Positions 6,628 through 15,040 of a stretch of DNA of 25,483 nt are shown here, one piece after another. Source of the DNA: UBA2279 sp034399355 (GTDB lineage: Bacteria > Actinomycetota > Coriobacteriia > Anaerosomatales > Anaerosomataceae). The position numbers and the translations under genes were made by a program. Location of the stretch: positions 1-25,483 of the forward strand of contig JAXMMT010000004.1 in NCBI GenBank assembly GCA_034399355.1. The letters run 5' to 3'. The notes below the pieces were generated by a model. The model was not told where the DNA came from. It searched no databases and saw nothing but the letters and a program-made list of their open reading frames with translations. Position 1 is the first letter of the stretch. Every line of letters begins with the position of its first letter.

Positions 6628-7281
6628 GTGGCTCATACTCCGAACGAACGTATTCCTGAAGGCGTCATCGAACGCCTGCCGCTCTACCTGGGGGTTCTCA
6701 TCCAGCTCCGCTCTGGCGGAGAGGGCACCGTTTCCTCGGCACGCCTCGGCGAACTCACTGACATCAACCCTGCACAGATTCGTCGTGATCTGACCCACTT
6801 CGGCTCGTTCGGCAAGCGGGGAGTGGGCTACGACATCACGATGCTAGTGGAGCGAATCCAGAGCATTCTCGGTGCTGACCACGTACATCGATTGGCGCTC
6901 GTCGGCGCGGGGCATCTCGGTTCGGCTATCGCGGACTACAACGGTCTACGACAGCACGGCTTCCACGTCACGGCCATCTTCGACAACGATCCCACCAAGA
7001 CTGGCAGCCATATCGGTGACATTGCCGTACAGGACGTGAGCGAACTCGAGCGCACCGTGAAGGATCAGGGCATCGAGATCGGGGTGATCGCGGTACCGCC
7101 GTCTGCCGCCCAGGAGGCGGCCGACCGCCTGAGCGCTGCGGGCGTCAGAATCATCCTCAACTACACGCCGGTCATCGTGCGGGTTCCCACTGAGGTGACC
7201 CTGCACAATACGGATCCCGTGCATGAACTGCTGCACACGCTCTACTACCTCTCAAAGACCGAAAGCGTGGCGCGCGCATAG
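6628..7281 (+). CDS. rex: Redox-sensing transcriptional repressor Rex
   Basis: Encodes 217 residues from GTG 6628. Rex senses the NADH/NAD+ ratio and represses fermentation and respiration genes until NADH rises. The N-terminal winged helix covers residues 8-75: IERLPLYLGVLIQL, SSARLGELTDINPAQIRRDLTHFG, and the GKRGVGYDI wing. The Rossmann fold starts at LALVGAGHLGSAI (GAGHLG 93-98), with FDNDP after the second strand and the C-terminal YYLSKTE helix for dimer swapping. Start choice: an in-frame TTG at 6595 would add 11 residues but has no SD and abuts the operator; GTG 6628 has only a weak CGGA upstream. I prefer 6628 by family length and because the promoter and operator then lie upstream. 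An upstream Rex-like palindrome suggests autoregulation. Confidence 0.93.
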   Translation: MAHTPNERIPEGVIERLPLYLGVLIQLRSGGEGTVSSARLGELTDINPAQIRRDLTHFGSFGKRGVGYDITMLVERIQSILGADHVHRLALVGAGHLGSAIADYNGLRQHGFHVTAIFDNDPTKTGSHIGDIAVQDVSELERTVKDQGIEIGVIAVPPSAAQEAADRLSAAGVRIILNYTPVIVRVPTEVTLHNTDPVHELLHTLYYLSKTESVARA

Positions 7282-7313
7282 CAGAGGTGGTAATCTGACG
7301 TTCAGTCCGTTTT

Positions 7314-7331
7314 CCGGCCCTGGCAGGCCGG
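7314..7331 (+). terminator. Short hairpin between rex and tatA
   Basis: CCGGCC (7314-7319) pairs with GGCCGG (7326-7331) over a 6-nt loop, 32 nt after the rex stop and 16 nt before the tatA SD. No T-run follows. It could be a weak terminator or a leader structure. Confidence 0.35.
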
Positions 7332-7358
7332 TTGAGTGATTTCGTACAAGGAGGGGTC

Positions 7359-7586
7359 ATGGCTGTATTCGGTCTTCCCGGTGGCATGGAGTGGGTAATC
7401 ATCCTCGCCGTCGTCCTCCTGCTCTTCGGGCCGTCCAGATTGCCGAAGCTCGGAAAATCGCTCGGCAAGACCATGAAGGCCATCCGCGATGGCGTAGATG
7501 GCAAAGGCAGTGACGACGAAGACGAAGGCGACACCGTCGAGGCGAGGCCCTCCAAGACGCAGGTCACTTCAGACGAGGACGAGTAA
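7359..7586 (+). CDS. tatA: Sec-independent protein translocase subunit TatA
   Basis: Encodes 75 residues with the classic TatA layout: a short N-terminal tail, one membrane helix (about residues 10-23, MEWVIILAVVLLLF), the GP hinge in FGPSRLPKLGKSLG, an amphipathic helix (KSLGKTMKAIRDG) and an acidic unstructured tail (GSDDEDEGD, TSDEDE). TatA oligomers form the pore-like element that exports folded proteins with twin-arginine signals. AGGAGG is 4 nt before ATG 7359; an upstream in-frame TTG at 7332 is rejected. No tatB or tatC lies in the window, so the partner is encoded elsewhere. A TatA/TatE distinction is not possible by sequence alone. It ends before a good hairpin at 7622-7645. Confidence 0.92.
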   Translation: MAVFGLPGGMEWVIILAVVLLLFGPSRLPKLGKSLGKTMKAIRDGVDGKGSDDEDEGDTVEARPSKTQVTSDEDE

Positions 7587-7621
7587 ACTATCGATTGCGC
7601 ACGCGAGCAGAATGAGCATGA

Positions 7622-7645
7622 CAGAGGCGCCAGGTGGCGCCTCTG
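7622..7645 (+). terminator. Terminator of tatA
   Basis: CAGAGGCGCC (7622-7631) and its complement (7636-7645) form a perfect 10-bp stem with loop AGGT, 36 nt after the tatA stop. The tail CTGCTTTG is only moderately T-rich. Confidence 0.65.
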
Positions 7646-7659
7646 CTGCTTTGCACGTC

Positions 7660-7687
7660 TTGTGCGCAGGAGCAGATGCGGTATACT
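7660..7687 (+). promoter_or_regulatory. Promoter of greA-lysS
   Basis: TATACT (7682-7687, five of six matches) with TTGTGC (7660-7665) 16 nt upstream follows the tatA terminator. It gives an untranslated leader of about 55 nt before ATG 7751. Confidence 0.5.
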
Positions 7688-7750
7688 CTCGTGAGCAATT
7701 TCACGGCACCGCTTTGCGTGCTCTGTAACTGGACGACACCGGGAGTTTCT

Positions 7751-8224
7751 ATGAACAAGGAAATCGCACTCACGCCGGAGGGGCACGTCCGCCTCGAGGA
7801 GGAACTCGTCCATCTCGAGACCGTTCGCCGTCGTGAGGTCGGCAATCGCATCAAGGAGGCCAAGGAGTTTGGTGACATCTCCGAGAACTCTGAATACGAT
7901 GATGCGAAGAACGAGCAGGCCTGGGTGGAGAGCCGCATCGCCGAGGTCAACCAGATTCTCGCGAATGCCACGATCATCGATACTCCTAAGACCAAGAACC
8001 ACGTTGTGCTGGGCTCCAAGGTCGAAATCAAGGACGTCGAGACGGGCGATGTTCACGTCTACCGTCTGGTCGGATCTGCCGAGGCGGACCCGACTCATGA
8101 CCGCATCTCGAACGAGTCGCCCGTCGGTGCCGCGGCCATGGGAGCGAAGAAGGGTCAGGTCGTGCAGGTGACCACGCCTCGTGGCGCGGTTATCGAGTAC
8201 GAAGTCCTCAAGATCACCAACTAG
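7751..8224 (+). CDS. greA: Transcription elongation factor GreA
   Basis: Encodes 157 residues, the normal GreA length (about 158). GreA enters the RNA polymerase secondary channel and stimulates cleavage of backtracked RNA. The N-terminal coiled coil is clear (EEELVHLETVRRREVGNRIKEAKEFG), with the acidic tip DISENSEYDDAKNEQ that positions magnesium, and the C-terminal FKBP-like domain (VVLGSKVEIKDVETGD to VQVTTPRGAVIEYEVLKI) is complete, including SPVGAAAMGAKKGQVV. ATG 7751 has GGGAG (7741-7745) 5 nt upstream; the longer open frame from 7634 is rejected because it would add 39 residues not found in the family. lysS starts 6 nt after its stop, so the two are co-transcribed. Confidence 0.97.
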   Translation: MNKEIALTPEGHVRLEEELVHLETVRRREVGNRIKEAKEFGDISENSEYDDAKNEQAWVESRIAEVNQILANATIIDTPKTKNHVVLGSKVEIKDVETGDVHVYRLVGSAEADPTHDRISNESPVGAAAMGAKKGQVVQVTTPRGAVIEYEVLKITN

Positions 8225-8230
8225 TCGCAT

Positions 8231-9733
8231 ATGTCGAACCCATCGACACATGACAGTGACCGACCTGCTGAGGACGTCTTCGCAATCCGCAAGGCGAAGC
8301 TTGATGCGCTTCGTGAGCACGGCGAACAGCCCTTCAAGGACCATTATGATCGCACCCACACGGCTGCAGTTCTCCAGGTACAGTACGCGTCTTTAGAGGA
8401 CGGCTTGGAGACGCCGGAGATTGTCTCAGTCGCCGGGCGCATCGTCGCCAAGCGCGACCAGGGCAAAATCATCTTCCTCGTCATTCGTGACGGCGCCACC
8501 GATCTTCAGCTCTTCTGTCGCGTGAATGTACTCGACGCCGCCGCGTTCGAGGCGGTTCGCGACCTGGATCTCGGTGATTGGGTCGGTGCACGTGGGGCGG
8601 TTCTGCGCACGCGCCGCGGAGAGTTGTCGGTGTCCCCTCGTGAAGTGACGCTGCTCTCCAAATCTTTGCGGCCACTGCCCGAGAAGTTCCACGGACTCTC
8701 CGACACGGAGACCCGCTATCGTCAACGCTACGTCGACCTTATCGTCAATGCTGAGGTGAAGCGCACCTTTGAGACCAGGTTCAAGATCATCTCGGCGATT
8801 CGGCGTTTCATGGATAGCCAGGAGTTTATTGAGGTCGAGACGCCGATGCTCCATCCGATTCCCGGTGGAGCTACCGCGCGACCGTTCACCACGCATCACA
8901 ACGCGCTCGACATGGAGCTCTACCTGCGAATCGCGCCGGAGCTGTATCTCAAGCGGTTGCTCGTGGGTGGTTTCGAGCGTGTATACGAGATCAACCGCTC
9001 ATTCCGTAACGAGGGCATCTCGGTCAGGCATAATCCCGAGTTCACCATGCTTGAGGCCTACCAGGCCTACACGAACCTGGAAGGCATGATGGACCTCACC
9101 GAGGGGATCATCACCGCTGCTGCGTCCGAGGCGCTCGGGATTCTTGCTGTCACGTACCAGGGCACTGAGATCGACCTCACGCCTCCCTGGCCCCGGCGCA
9201 CGATGCTGGAGCTGACCAGCGCTGCAGCTGGTGATGAGGTTTCTTTCGACGTCTCCGACGCGCACCTGCGTCATCTGTGCGATCACCACGGCGTCTCGCA
9301 TGATCCATCGTGGGGCAAGGGCAAACTGATCACCGAGCTGTTTGAGAAGCTCGTCGAGGGCACACTCGTGCAGCCTACGTTCGTGACCGAGTATCCACTC
9401 GAGACCTCACCACTTGCCCGGAAGAAGCCTGGGTACCCTGAGCTCGCCGAGCGGTTCGAGCTCATCATCACCGGTCGCGAACTCGCCAACGCCTTCTCTG
9501 AGCTGATCGATCCGGTCGATCAGCGCGAGCGGTTCGCCGCGCAGATGGCCGCGAAGGTCGGAGGTGACGACGAGGCGATGGGGTATGACGAGGACTATCT
9601 CCGCGCGATGGAGTACGGAATGCCGCCCGCAGGCGGGCTGGGCATCGGCATCGACCGCCTCGTCATGCTTCTGACAGACTCGGCGTCCATCCGCGACGTT
9701 CTCCTCTTCCCACACTTGCGTCCGGAGGCCTAG
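8231..9733 (+). CDS. lysS: Lysyl-tRNA synthetase, class II
   Basis: Encodes 500 residues. It charges tRNA-Lys. The N-terminal OB anticodon-binding domain (VSVAGRIVAKRDQGKIIFLVIRDG, residues 60-170) precedes the class II catalytic core: motif 1 near IISAIRRFMDSQEFIEVETPML, motif 2 FERVYEINRSFRNEGISVRHNPEF, and motif 3 GGLGIGIDRLVMLLTDSASIRDVLLFP near the C-terminus. GGATARPF and ELYLRIAPELYLKRL are typical of bacterial LysS. No SD is visible before ATG 8231; it begins 6 nt after greA, so translation is probably coupled. The greA-lysS pair followed by clpC resembles the lysS-clpC neighbourhood of Firmicutes. Confidence 0.97.
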   Translation: MSNPSTHDSDRPAEDVFAIRKAKLDALREHGEQPFKDHYDRTHTAAVLQVQYASLEDGLETPEIVSVAGRIVAKRDQGKIIFLVIRDGATDLQLFCRVNVLDAAAFEAVRDLDLGDWVGARGAVLRTRRGELSVSPREVTLLSKSLRPLPEKFHGLSDTETRYRQRYVDLIVNAEVKRTFETRFKIISAIRRFMDSQEFIEVETPMLHPIPGGATARPFTTHHNALDMELYLRIAPELYLKRLLVGGFERVYEINRSFRNEGISVRHNPEFTMLEAYQAYTNLEGMMDLTEGIITAAASEALGILAVTYQGTEIDLTPPWPRRTMLELTSAAAGDEVSFDVSDAHLRHLCDHHGVSHDPSWGKGKLITELFEKLVEGTLVQPTFVTEYPLETSPLARKKPGYPELAERFELIITGRELANAFSELIDPVDQRERFAAQMAAKVGGDDEAMGYDEDYLRAMEYGMPPAGGLGIGIDRLVMLLTDSASIRDVLLFPHLRPEA

Positions 9734-9749
9734 GGCTTCCAAGTGCGCA

Positions 9750-9774
9750 GATGTGAGTGTTATTCACTCACATC
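9750..9774. terminator. Perfect 10-bp palindrome after lysS (terminator or operator)
   Basis: GATGTGAGTG (9750-9759) and CACTCACATC (9765-9774) are exact complements around TTATT. It begins 17 nt after the lysS stop. Without a T-run it may be a terminator, or an operator in the clpC upstream region. Confidence 0.5.
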
Positions 9775-9832
9775 GGGCGGCATCAGGTTTGCTTCTCTGC
9801 CGTCAAGCCTCCCGTTCCTCCGACACGGGGGG

Positions 9833-9838
9833 TAGAAT
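9833..9838 (+). promoter_or_regulatory. Candidate -10 box of clpC
   Basis: TAGAAT matches five of six consensus bases and lies 51 nt before ATG 9890. No good -35 is visible. A short stem (CGCCG 9856-9860, CGGCG 9865-9869) would fall in the leader. Confidence 0.35.
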
Positions 9839-9889
9839 ACCTGTTGGAAGCAGACCGCCGTTTCCGGCGTGTGATAGGAGTTGGGACCC

Positions 9890-12445
9890 ATGTTCGAGCG
9901 ATTCACCGAGAAGGCCAGACGGGTCGTCGTGTACGCGCAGGAAGAGGCGCGTATGCTCAATCAGAACTACATCGGCACCGAGCACCTTCTGCTCGGTTTG
10001 ATTCGTGAGCAGGACGGCATCGCGGCGAAGGCACTTGAGAGTCTCAATATCTCGCTGGAGGACGTCCACCAGCAGGTAGAGGAACTCATCGGTCGCGGTA
10101 CGTACGTGCCTACCGGGCACATCCCGTTCACACCCCGCGCGAAGAAGGTCTTGGAACTCTCACTTCGCGAGGCGCTTCAGCTGGGCCACAACTACATCGG
10201 CACCGAGCACATTCTGCTGGGTCTCATCCGTGAGGGTGAGGGCGTGGCCGCACAGGTGCTGCTCAACTTAGGCGCCGATCTCGAGAAGGTACGCTCGGCT
10301 GTTATCCAGCTGCTTTCCGGCTACTATGGCAAGCCGACCGAGTCGGGCGCGGCCCGCGGCGGGAGCCGCGGCGAGGGGAACCAGCTTCTTGATGAGTTCG
10401 GTCGCAACCTGACGCGCGCCGCGCGCGACGGCAAGCTCGACCCCGTTGTCGGTCGGGCGCAGGAGATCGAGCGTGTCATGCAGATTCTCTCGCGCCGCAC
10501 GAAGAACAACCCGGTTCTCATCGGCGAGCCCGGAGTTGGCAAGACCGCTGTCGTCGAGGGTCTCGCGCAGCGTATAGCCGCTGACGAGGTTCCCGAGACG
10601 ATCCGTGGCAAGCAGCTCTACACGCTCGATCTCGCCGCGCTCGTCGCCGGAAGCAAGTACCGCGGTGAGTTCGAGGAGCGACTCAAGAAAGTCATGAAGG
10701 AGATTCGCGAGCGCGGTGACGTCATCATGTTCGTGGACGAGATGCACACGCTCATCGGCGCAGGCGCCGCAGAAGGCGCCATAGATGCTGCATCAATCAT
10801 CAAGCCCGCGCTCGCGCGTGGTGAGCTGCAGACTATCGGTGCCACCACGCTCGACGAGTACCGCAAGCACGTCGAGAAGGATTCGGCTCTCGAACGCCGC
10901 TTCCAGCCGATCATGGTCGGGGAGCCCAGTGTCGAGGAGACTAAGGAGATTTTGCGCGGCCTACGTGACCGCTACGAGGCCCACCATCGCGTCTCTATCA
11001 CTGACGCGGCGGTCGATGCGGCGGCAGTGCTCGCCGATCGCTACATCTCGGATCGCTTTCTCCCGGACAAGGCGATCGACTTGATCGACGAAGCCGGCAG
11101 CAAGATGCGCATCCAGATGATGACCGCTCCGCCTGACATCCGTGAGGTCGAGGAGCGGCTCCGACTGGTTCGGCAGGAGAAGGAAGCCGCAATCGAGGCG
11201 CAGGAGTTCGAGAAGGCCGCCGCTTTGCGCGACAAGGAGAAGCAGACCCTCGCCGAGAAGCGCGCAATGGAAGAGGAGTGGCTGAAGCCCGACAATCGGC
11301 GCGTTGTTGAGGTGACCGAGAAAGAGATCGCCGAAGTCGTTTCGATGTGGACCGGTATCCCGGTCGCCAGCCTCACCGAGGAGGAGACGCAGAAGCTCCT
11401 GCGCATGGAGGCATCGCTGCACGAACGGATCGTCGGCCAGGACGAGGCCGTCACGGCCGTCAGTAGGGCGATTCGCCGTACGCGCGCCGGTCTGAAGGAC
11501 CCGGCGCGTCCGGCGGGGTCGTTCATCTTCCTCGGACCGTCGGGCGTTGGCAAGACCGAGCTCTCCAAGGCACTCGCGGCATTCCTGTTCGGCGGTGAGG
11601 ACGCGTCGATCCAGCTCGATATGTCCGAGTATATGGAGAAGCATACGGTCTCGCGGCTTATCGGATCGCCTCCCGGTTACGTCGGTTTTGACGAGGGCGG
11701 CCAGTTGACCGAGCTCGTTCGCCGCAAGCCCTACTCGGTGGTCTTGTTCGACGAGATCGAGAAGGCCCACCCGGACGTCTTCAATGTGCTGCTGCAGATT
11801 CTCGAGGAAGGTCGCCTTACCGACGCGCAGGGCCGCAAGGTCGACTTCAAGAACACCATCATCATCATGACGAGTAACCTCGGCGCGCGTGACATCGCCA
11901 AGGGCAAGGCCATCGGCTTCACGACTCAGACCGCGGGTGCACTGAACTACGCCGATGTGAAGGAGCGCGTGACGGGCGAACTCAAGAAGGTGTTCCGTCC
12001 CGAGTTTCTCAACCGCGTGGATGAGGTGATCGTCTTCCACGATCTCACCAGCGAGGAGATACAGCAGATCGTCGACGTCATGATTGGCCGCTTGCGTAGC
12101 CAATTGCTGATTCACGGAGTAGGCATCGCATTGACGCAGGATGCGCGCGAACTGCTCGCAAAGGCAGGCTTTGATCCTGCCCTCGGTGCGCGACCGTTGC
12201 GTCGCGCGATTCAGCGTCTGGTAGAGGACCCGCTTTCCGAGCAGATACTGGCCGGCGAATGGGAAATCGGTGACGTGGTGGAGCTGGTGGCCGAGAATGA
12301 TGCGGTTGCATTCCGCAAAGGCGTTCTGCCTGCCGAAGGGCTTGAGGTTCCGAAGGCCGAGAGAGCCCCGAAGGCGTCCATGCCACCGAAGGCGTCACGC
12401 CGCAGTGGTCGCGGCGGGGCAGCCGACGGCGCTGCGGGCGTCTGA
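9890..12445 (+). CDS. clpC: AAA+ unfoldase subunit ClpC of Clp protease
   Basis: Encodes 851 residues. ClpC unfolds proteins and feeds them to ClpP. In order: two Clp-N repeats (residues 1-140, NYIGTEHLLLGLIRE repeated as NYIGTEHILLGLIRE), a first AAA+ domain with Walker A GEPGVGKT (212-219) and Walker B MFVDEMH, a UVR/coiled-coil linker (about 430-462, EAQEFEKAAALRDKEKQ), which marks ClpC rather than ClpA, and a second AAA+ domain with GPSGVGKT (549-556) and VVLFDEIEKAHPDVFN. The C-terminal tail is rich in Lys, Ala, Pro and Gly. ATG 9890 is chosen (AGGAG 9 nt upstream, family start MFERFTEKAR) over TTG 9881. Unlike Firmicutes, no ctsR, mcsA or mcsB precedes it, so control and adaptor use must differ. 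radA follows after 5 nt. Confidence 0.97.
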   Translation: MFERFTEKARRVVVYAQEEARMLNQNYIGTEHLLLGLIREQDGIAAKALESLNISLEDVHQQVEELIGRGTYVPTGHIPFTPRAKKVLELSLREALQLGHNYIGTEHILLGLIREGEGVAAQVLLNLGADLEKVRSAVIQLLSGYYGKPTESGAARGGSRGEGNQLLDEFGRNLTRAARDGKLDPVVGRAQEIERVMQILSRRTKNNPVLIGEPGVGKTAVVEGLAQRIAADEVPETIRGKQLYTLDLAALVAGSKYRGEFEERLKKVMKEIRERGDVIMFVDEMHTLIGAGAAEGAIDAASIIKPALARGELQTIGATTLDEYRKHVEKDSALERRFQPIMVGEPSVEETKEILRGLRDRYEAHHRVSITDAAVDAAAVLADRYISDRFLPDKAIDLIDEAGSKMRIQMMTAPPDIREVEERLRLVRQEKEAAIEAQEFEKAAALRDKEKQTLAEKRAMEEEWLKPDNRRVVEVTEKEIAEVVSMWTGIPVASLTEEETQKLLRMEASLHERIVGQDEAVTAVSRAIRRTRAGLKDPARPAGSFIFLGPSGVGKTELSKALAAFLFGGEDASIQLDMSEYMEKHTVSRLIGSPPGYVGFDEGGQLTELVRRKPYSVVLFDEIEKAHPDVFNVLLQILEEGRLTDAQGRKVDFKNTIIIMTSNLGARDIAKGKAIGFTTQTAGALNYADVKERVTGELKKVFRPEFLNRVDEVIVFHDLTSEEIQQIVDVMIGRLRSQLLIHGVGIALTQDARELLAKAGFDPALGARPLRRAIQRLVEDPLSEQILAGEWEIGDVVELVAENDAVAFRKGVLPAEGLEVPKAERAPKASMPPKASRRSGRGGAADGAAGV

Positions 12446-12450
12446 CGCGT

Positions 12451-13803
12451 ATGGCGAAGCAGCGGACGAGCTGGCGCTGCCAGCAATGCGGGTATAGCGC
12501 TCCCAAATGGCTGGGCCGCTGTTTTGACTGCGGTGAGTACGGCACGTTCGTCGAGGAGGCCGAGGAAGCGGTATCTGCCGTGACGGCACGTGCGGCGCCC
12601 CGCACGCCCGTCGCCCTCGGGGATGTCTCCGCGTCGGCCGCGGAGCGCACGCCGACTGGCATTCCCGAGTTCGACCGTGTGCTCGGGGGCGGTCTTGTGC
12701 AAGGTTCGCTTGTCTTGCTCGCGGGCGAGCCCGGTATCGGTAAGTCGACCCTACTACTGCAGGCGGCCGCCTCTCTCGGCAAGAGCGGCTCGCGTGTCCT
12801 GTACGTATGTGGAGAAGAATCGGCCGAACAGGTGAAGCTGCGCGCCGGGCGTATCGGTGCAGACGAGGGCATCTCACTACTCCCCGAGACGGACATCGCG
12901 ATCGTCGAGGTGACTGCTCTGGCCGAGCGTCCCGGGCTGCTCATCGTCGACTCCATCCAGGCGATGGCCGACCCTGAGTTGGCGGGCGTGCCCGGCAGCG
13001 TGGGCCAGGTTCGTGCGTGTGCGGCTCGGCTGATGCGAGTCGCCAAGCATGAGAACGTGACCGTCCTCCTCGTCGGGCACATCACTAAAGAAGGCGTCAT
13101 CGCCGGCCCTCGTGTGCTAGAACACCTTGTCGACACCGTTCTCTCATTCGAGGGTGACCGAGACCATACGCTCCGCATCGTGCGGGCGACGAAGAACCGT
13201 TTCGGTTCGGTCTCCGAGATCGGCATCTTCGAGATGGAGGAGGACGGACTCAGGGCCGTGGCACAGCCCTCGGGTGCGCTGCTCTCCGGGCGCACCGAGG
13301 ACGTAGCGGGGTCCTGCGTGATGGTTGCGCTCGAGGGTTCGCGGCCGATTCTCGTCGAGGTTCAAGCACTCGTTACACCGAGCTATCTGCAGATGCCAAG
13401 GCGGCTCGCCACCGGAATCGATACCGCGCGCGTACTTCAGGTGCTTGCGGTCCTCGAGCGGAGAGCAGGGCTCGCGTTCGGCCAGCACGATGTGTACGTA
13501 TCGGTGGCGGGAGGCGTCCGAATCGCAGAGCCGGGCATCGATTTGCCGCTTGCGCTTGCCCTCGCTTCAGCGCGCACGGATCGCCCGGTCCCCTCGGACA
13601 TGGTTGCCTTCGGGGAGCTGGGGCTTACCGGTGAGCTTCGTGCTGTGCGGCAGGTTGAGTCTCGTTTGCGCGAGGCGACCCGTCTCGGCTTCAGAACCGC
13701 TGTATTCGCCCCGGGGCGTAGTGGGGCGATTCCTGAAGGAATCATCGTGATGCAGCCTCGGCTCGTAGGCGACGCACTCACCGGGGTGGGAGTTCTCGGC
13801 TGA
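12451..13803 (+). CDS. radA: DNA repair ATPase RadA
   Basis: Encodes 450 residues. RadA (Sms) is a RecA-like helicase that drives branch migration in recombinational repair. The N-terminal zinc finger is C10-x2-C13...C24-x2-C27. The ATPase core has Walker A GEPGIGKS (92-99), the Walker B region GLLIVDSIQAM and the RadA-specific KNRFG motif at 248-252. The C-terminal Lon-like domain is present (SVAGGVRIAEPGIDLPLALALASA, FGELGLTGELRAV). No SD is seen before ATG 12451; the 5-nt gap to clpC implies translational coupling. clpC-radA-disA is the same order as in Firmicutes. Confidence 0.97.
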   Translation: MAKQRTSWRCQQCGYSAPKWLGRCFDCGEYGTFVEEAEEAVSAVTARAAPRTPVALGDVSASAAERTPTGIPEFDRVLGGGLVQGSLVLLAGEPGIGKSTLLLQAAASLGKSGSRVLYVCGEESAEQVKLRAGRIGADEGISLLPETDIAIVEVTALAERPGLLIVDSIQAMADPELAGVPGSVGQVRACAARLMRVAKHENVTVLLVGHITKEGVIAGPRVLEHLVDTVLSFEGDRDHTLRIVRATKNRFGSVSEIGIFEMEEDGLRAVAQPSGALLSGRTEDVAGSCVMVALEGSRPILVEVQALVTPSYLQMPRRLATGIDTARVLQVLAVLERRAGLAFGQHDVYVSVAGGVRIAEPGIDLPLALALASARTDRPVPSDMVAFGELGLTGELRAVRQVESRLREATRLGFRTAVFAPGRSGAIPEGIIVMQPRLVGDALTGVGVLG

Positions 13804-13886
13804 GCTGGCACGGTGCGGACAGTTCGTGGCACAATCGGAGCCGAGGGCGCGACTGGGTGCCCGCTTCCCATCGGCGTGGAGGTGGC

Positions 13887-14948
13887 ATGGACGCCAAGAA
13901 CGAAGACACGATGCTGTCAGCGCTCAAGGCCGTCGCACCGGGAGCCTTGCTGCGCGAAGGACTCGACTACATTATCTCGGCTCGTACTGGCGCGCTCATC
14001 GTCATCGGCGATGCTGATGGTGTCGAGCCGCTGTGCAACGGCGGTTTTCGGATCGAAACGCCGTTCTCGCCCCAGCGCCTCTACGAGCTGGCCAAGATGG
14101 ACGGTGCAATCGTGCTCGACGAGGGTGCCGCCGGCATACTGAAGGCCAACGTGCATCTGGTGCCCGATCCGACGCTGCCAACGTCCGAGACCGGCATGCG
14201 TCACCGTACGGCCGAGCGCGTGAGCCGGCAGACCAATGCATTCGTCATCTCGGTTTCCCAGCGCAGGGAGGTCGTCAGCCTCTACCTCGGTGGAAACCGT
14301 CTTATCCTCGAGGACATCGAGGTTGTGCTTGCGAAGGCCGACCAGGCGCTGCAGACGCTGCAGCGCTATCGAGCACGGCTGGACGAGGTTGCCGGTCACC
14401 TTACCGTGCTCGAGTTCGAGGACGTGGTGACAATCGGCGACGTGGCAATCGTCATCCAGCGCTCCGAGATGGTCCAGCGCGTCGCGCGCGAGGTCGCACG
14501 ATACATCACGGAGTTGGGAACCGAAGGACGTCTGGTGCGGATGCAGTCCGATGAGCTTGTCGCGTCGGTCGAAGACGACTACATGATGCTGCTGCGCGAT
14601 TACTCGAAGAACGCCGGTCCACGCAAGATTACATCTATGCGCTCGAAGATCGCTGCCATGAGCCCCGAGCAACTGCTTGATGACGCCGTGGTCGCCTCGG
14701 CCATTGGCTACCCCGCTTCGAGCGATATCGCCGAATTCCACGTACAACCCGCGGGCTACCGGCTCCTGCACCGCATCCCGATGCTGCCCGGCACCGTCAT
14801 CAACCGCGTTGCCGAGCGTTTCGCTACCCTGCCCGTACTGCTCCAGGCGACGGAGTCGGAGTTGGACGAAGTCGACGGTGTCGGCTCGCGTCGGGCACGC
14901 GCCATTATCGACGGGCTTCGTCGGATGCGCGAACACGCTACCGTCTAG
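13887..14948 (+). CDS. disA: DNA-integrity scanning diadenylate cyclase DisA
   Basis: Encodes 353 residues. DisA makes cyclic di-AMP from two ATP and slows when it meets branched DNA, linking DNA integrity to signalling. The DAC domain (residues 1-145) has the two catalytic motifs DGA (72-74, in AKMDGAIVLDEG) and RHR (105-107, in GMRHRTAERVSRQT). A helical spine follows, and the C-terminal helix-hairpin-helix DNA-binding region is intact (ELDEVDGVGSRRARAIIDGLRRM). GGAGG (13878-13882) lies 4 nt before ATG 13887; a longer start at 13857 is rejected. An IS element is inserted 1 nt after the TAG stop and the target duplication carries the stop codon, so the protein is unchanged but its 3' UTR is now IS sequence. 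Confidence 0.97.
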   Translation: MDAKNEDTMLSALKAVAPGALLREGLDYIISARTGALIVIGDADGVEPLCNGGFRIETPFSPQRLYELAKMDGAIVLDEGAAGILKANVHLVPDPTLPTSETGMRHRTAERVSRQTNAFVISVSQRREVVSLYLGGNRLILEDIEVVLAKADQALQTLQRYRARLDEVAGHLTVLEFEDVVTIGDVAIVIQRSEMVQRVAREVARYITELGTEGRLVRMQSDELVASVEDDYMMLLRDYSKNAGPRKITSMRSKIAAMSPEQLLDDAVVASAIGYPASSDIAEFHVQPAGYRLLHRIPMLPGTVINRVAERFATLPVLLQATESELDEVDGVGSRRARAIIDGLRRMREHATV

Positions 14949-14949
14949 C
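14941..14949 (+). repeat. Target-site duplication, left copy
   Basis: CCGTCTAGC, identical to 16324-16332. It includes the last codon and stop (TAG, 14946-14948) of disA. Confidence 0.95.
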
Positions 14950-14972
14950 GGAAGCATCCCAGATCCTGGGGA
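14950..14972 (+). repeat. Left terminal inverted repeat of the IS
   Basis: Matches the reverse complement of 16301-16323 at 19 of 23 bases. The four differences fall together in the centre (14962-14965). The left end contains a small palindrome CCCAG-ATC-CTGGG (14958-14970). Confidence 0.9.
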
Positions 14973-14976
14973 GCTG

Positions 14977-15006
14977 TTGACATGAAGAAGGGACTCACTC
15001 TCTAGT
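14977..15006 (+). promoter_or_regulatory. Transposase promoter inside the left IS end
   Basis: A perfect -35 TTGACA (14977-14982) is followed after 18 nt by TCTAGT (15001-15006, four of six). The predicted start near 15013 lies after GTG 15011, which supports ATG 15041 as the transposase start. Confidence 0.6.
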
Positions 15007-15040
15007 CAAGGTGTCTAAGCCAGACGAAGAGAGGAGTCCC

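Noticed and set aside
8225..8230. T-box or other leader before lysS, gltX or cysE
   Set aside because: No T-box TGGNACCGCG-type sequence or room for a leader; the genes are coupled to upstream ones.
10961..12115. 384-residue - strand open frame
   Set aside because: Shadow of clpC in a GC-rich genome; no SD, no recognisable motif, and the + strand coding is certain.
12078..13295. 405-residue - strand open frame
   Set aside because: Antisense to radA and the end of clpC; composition (Ser, Arg, Pro) is typical of shadow frames.
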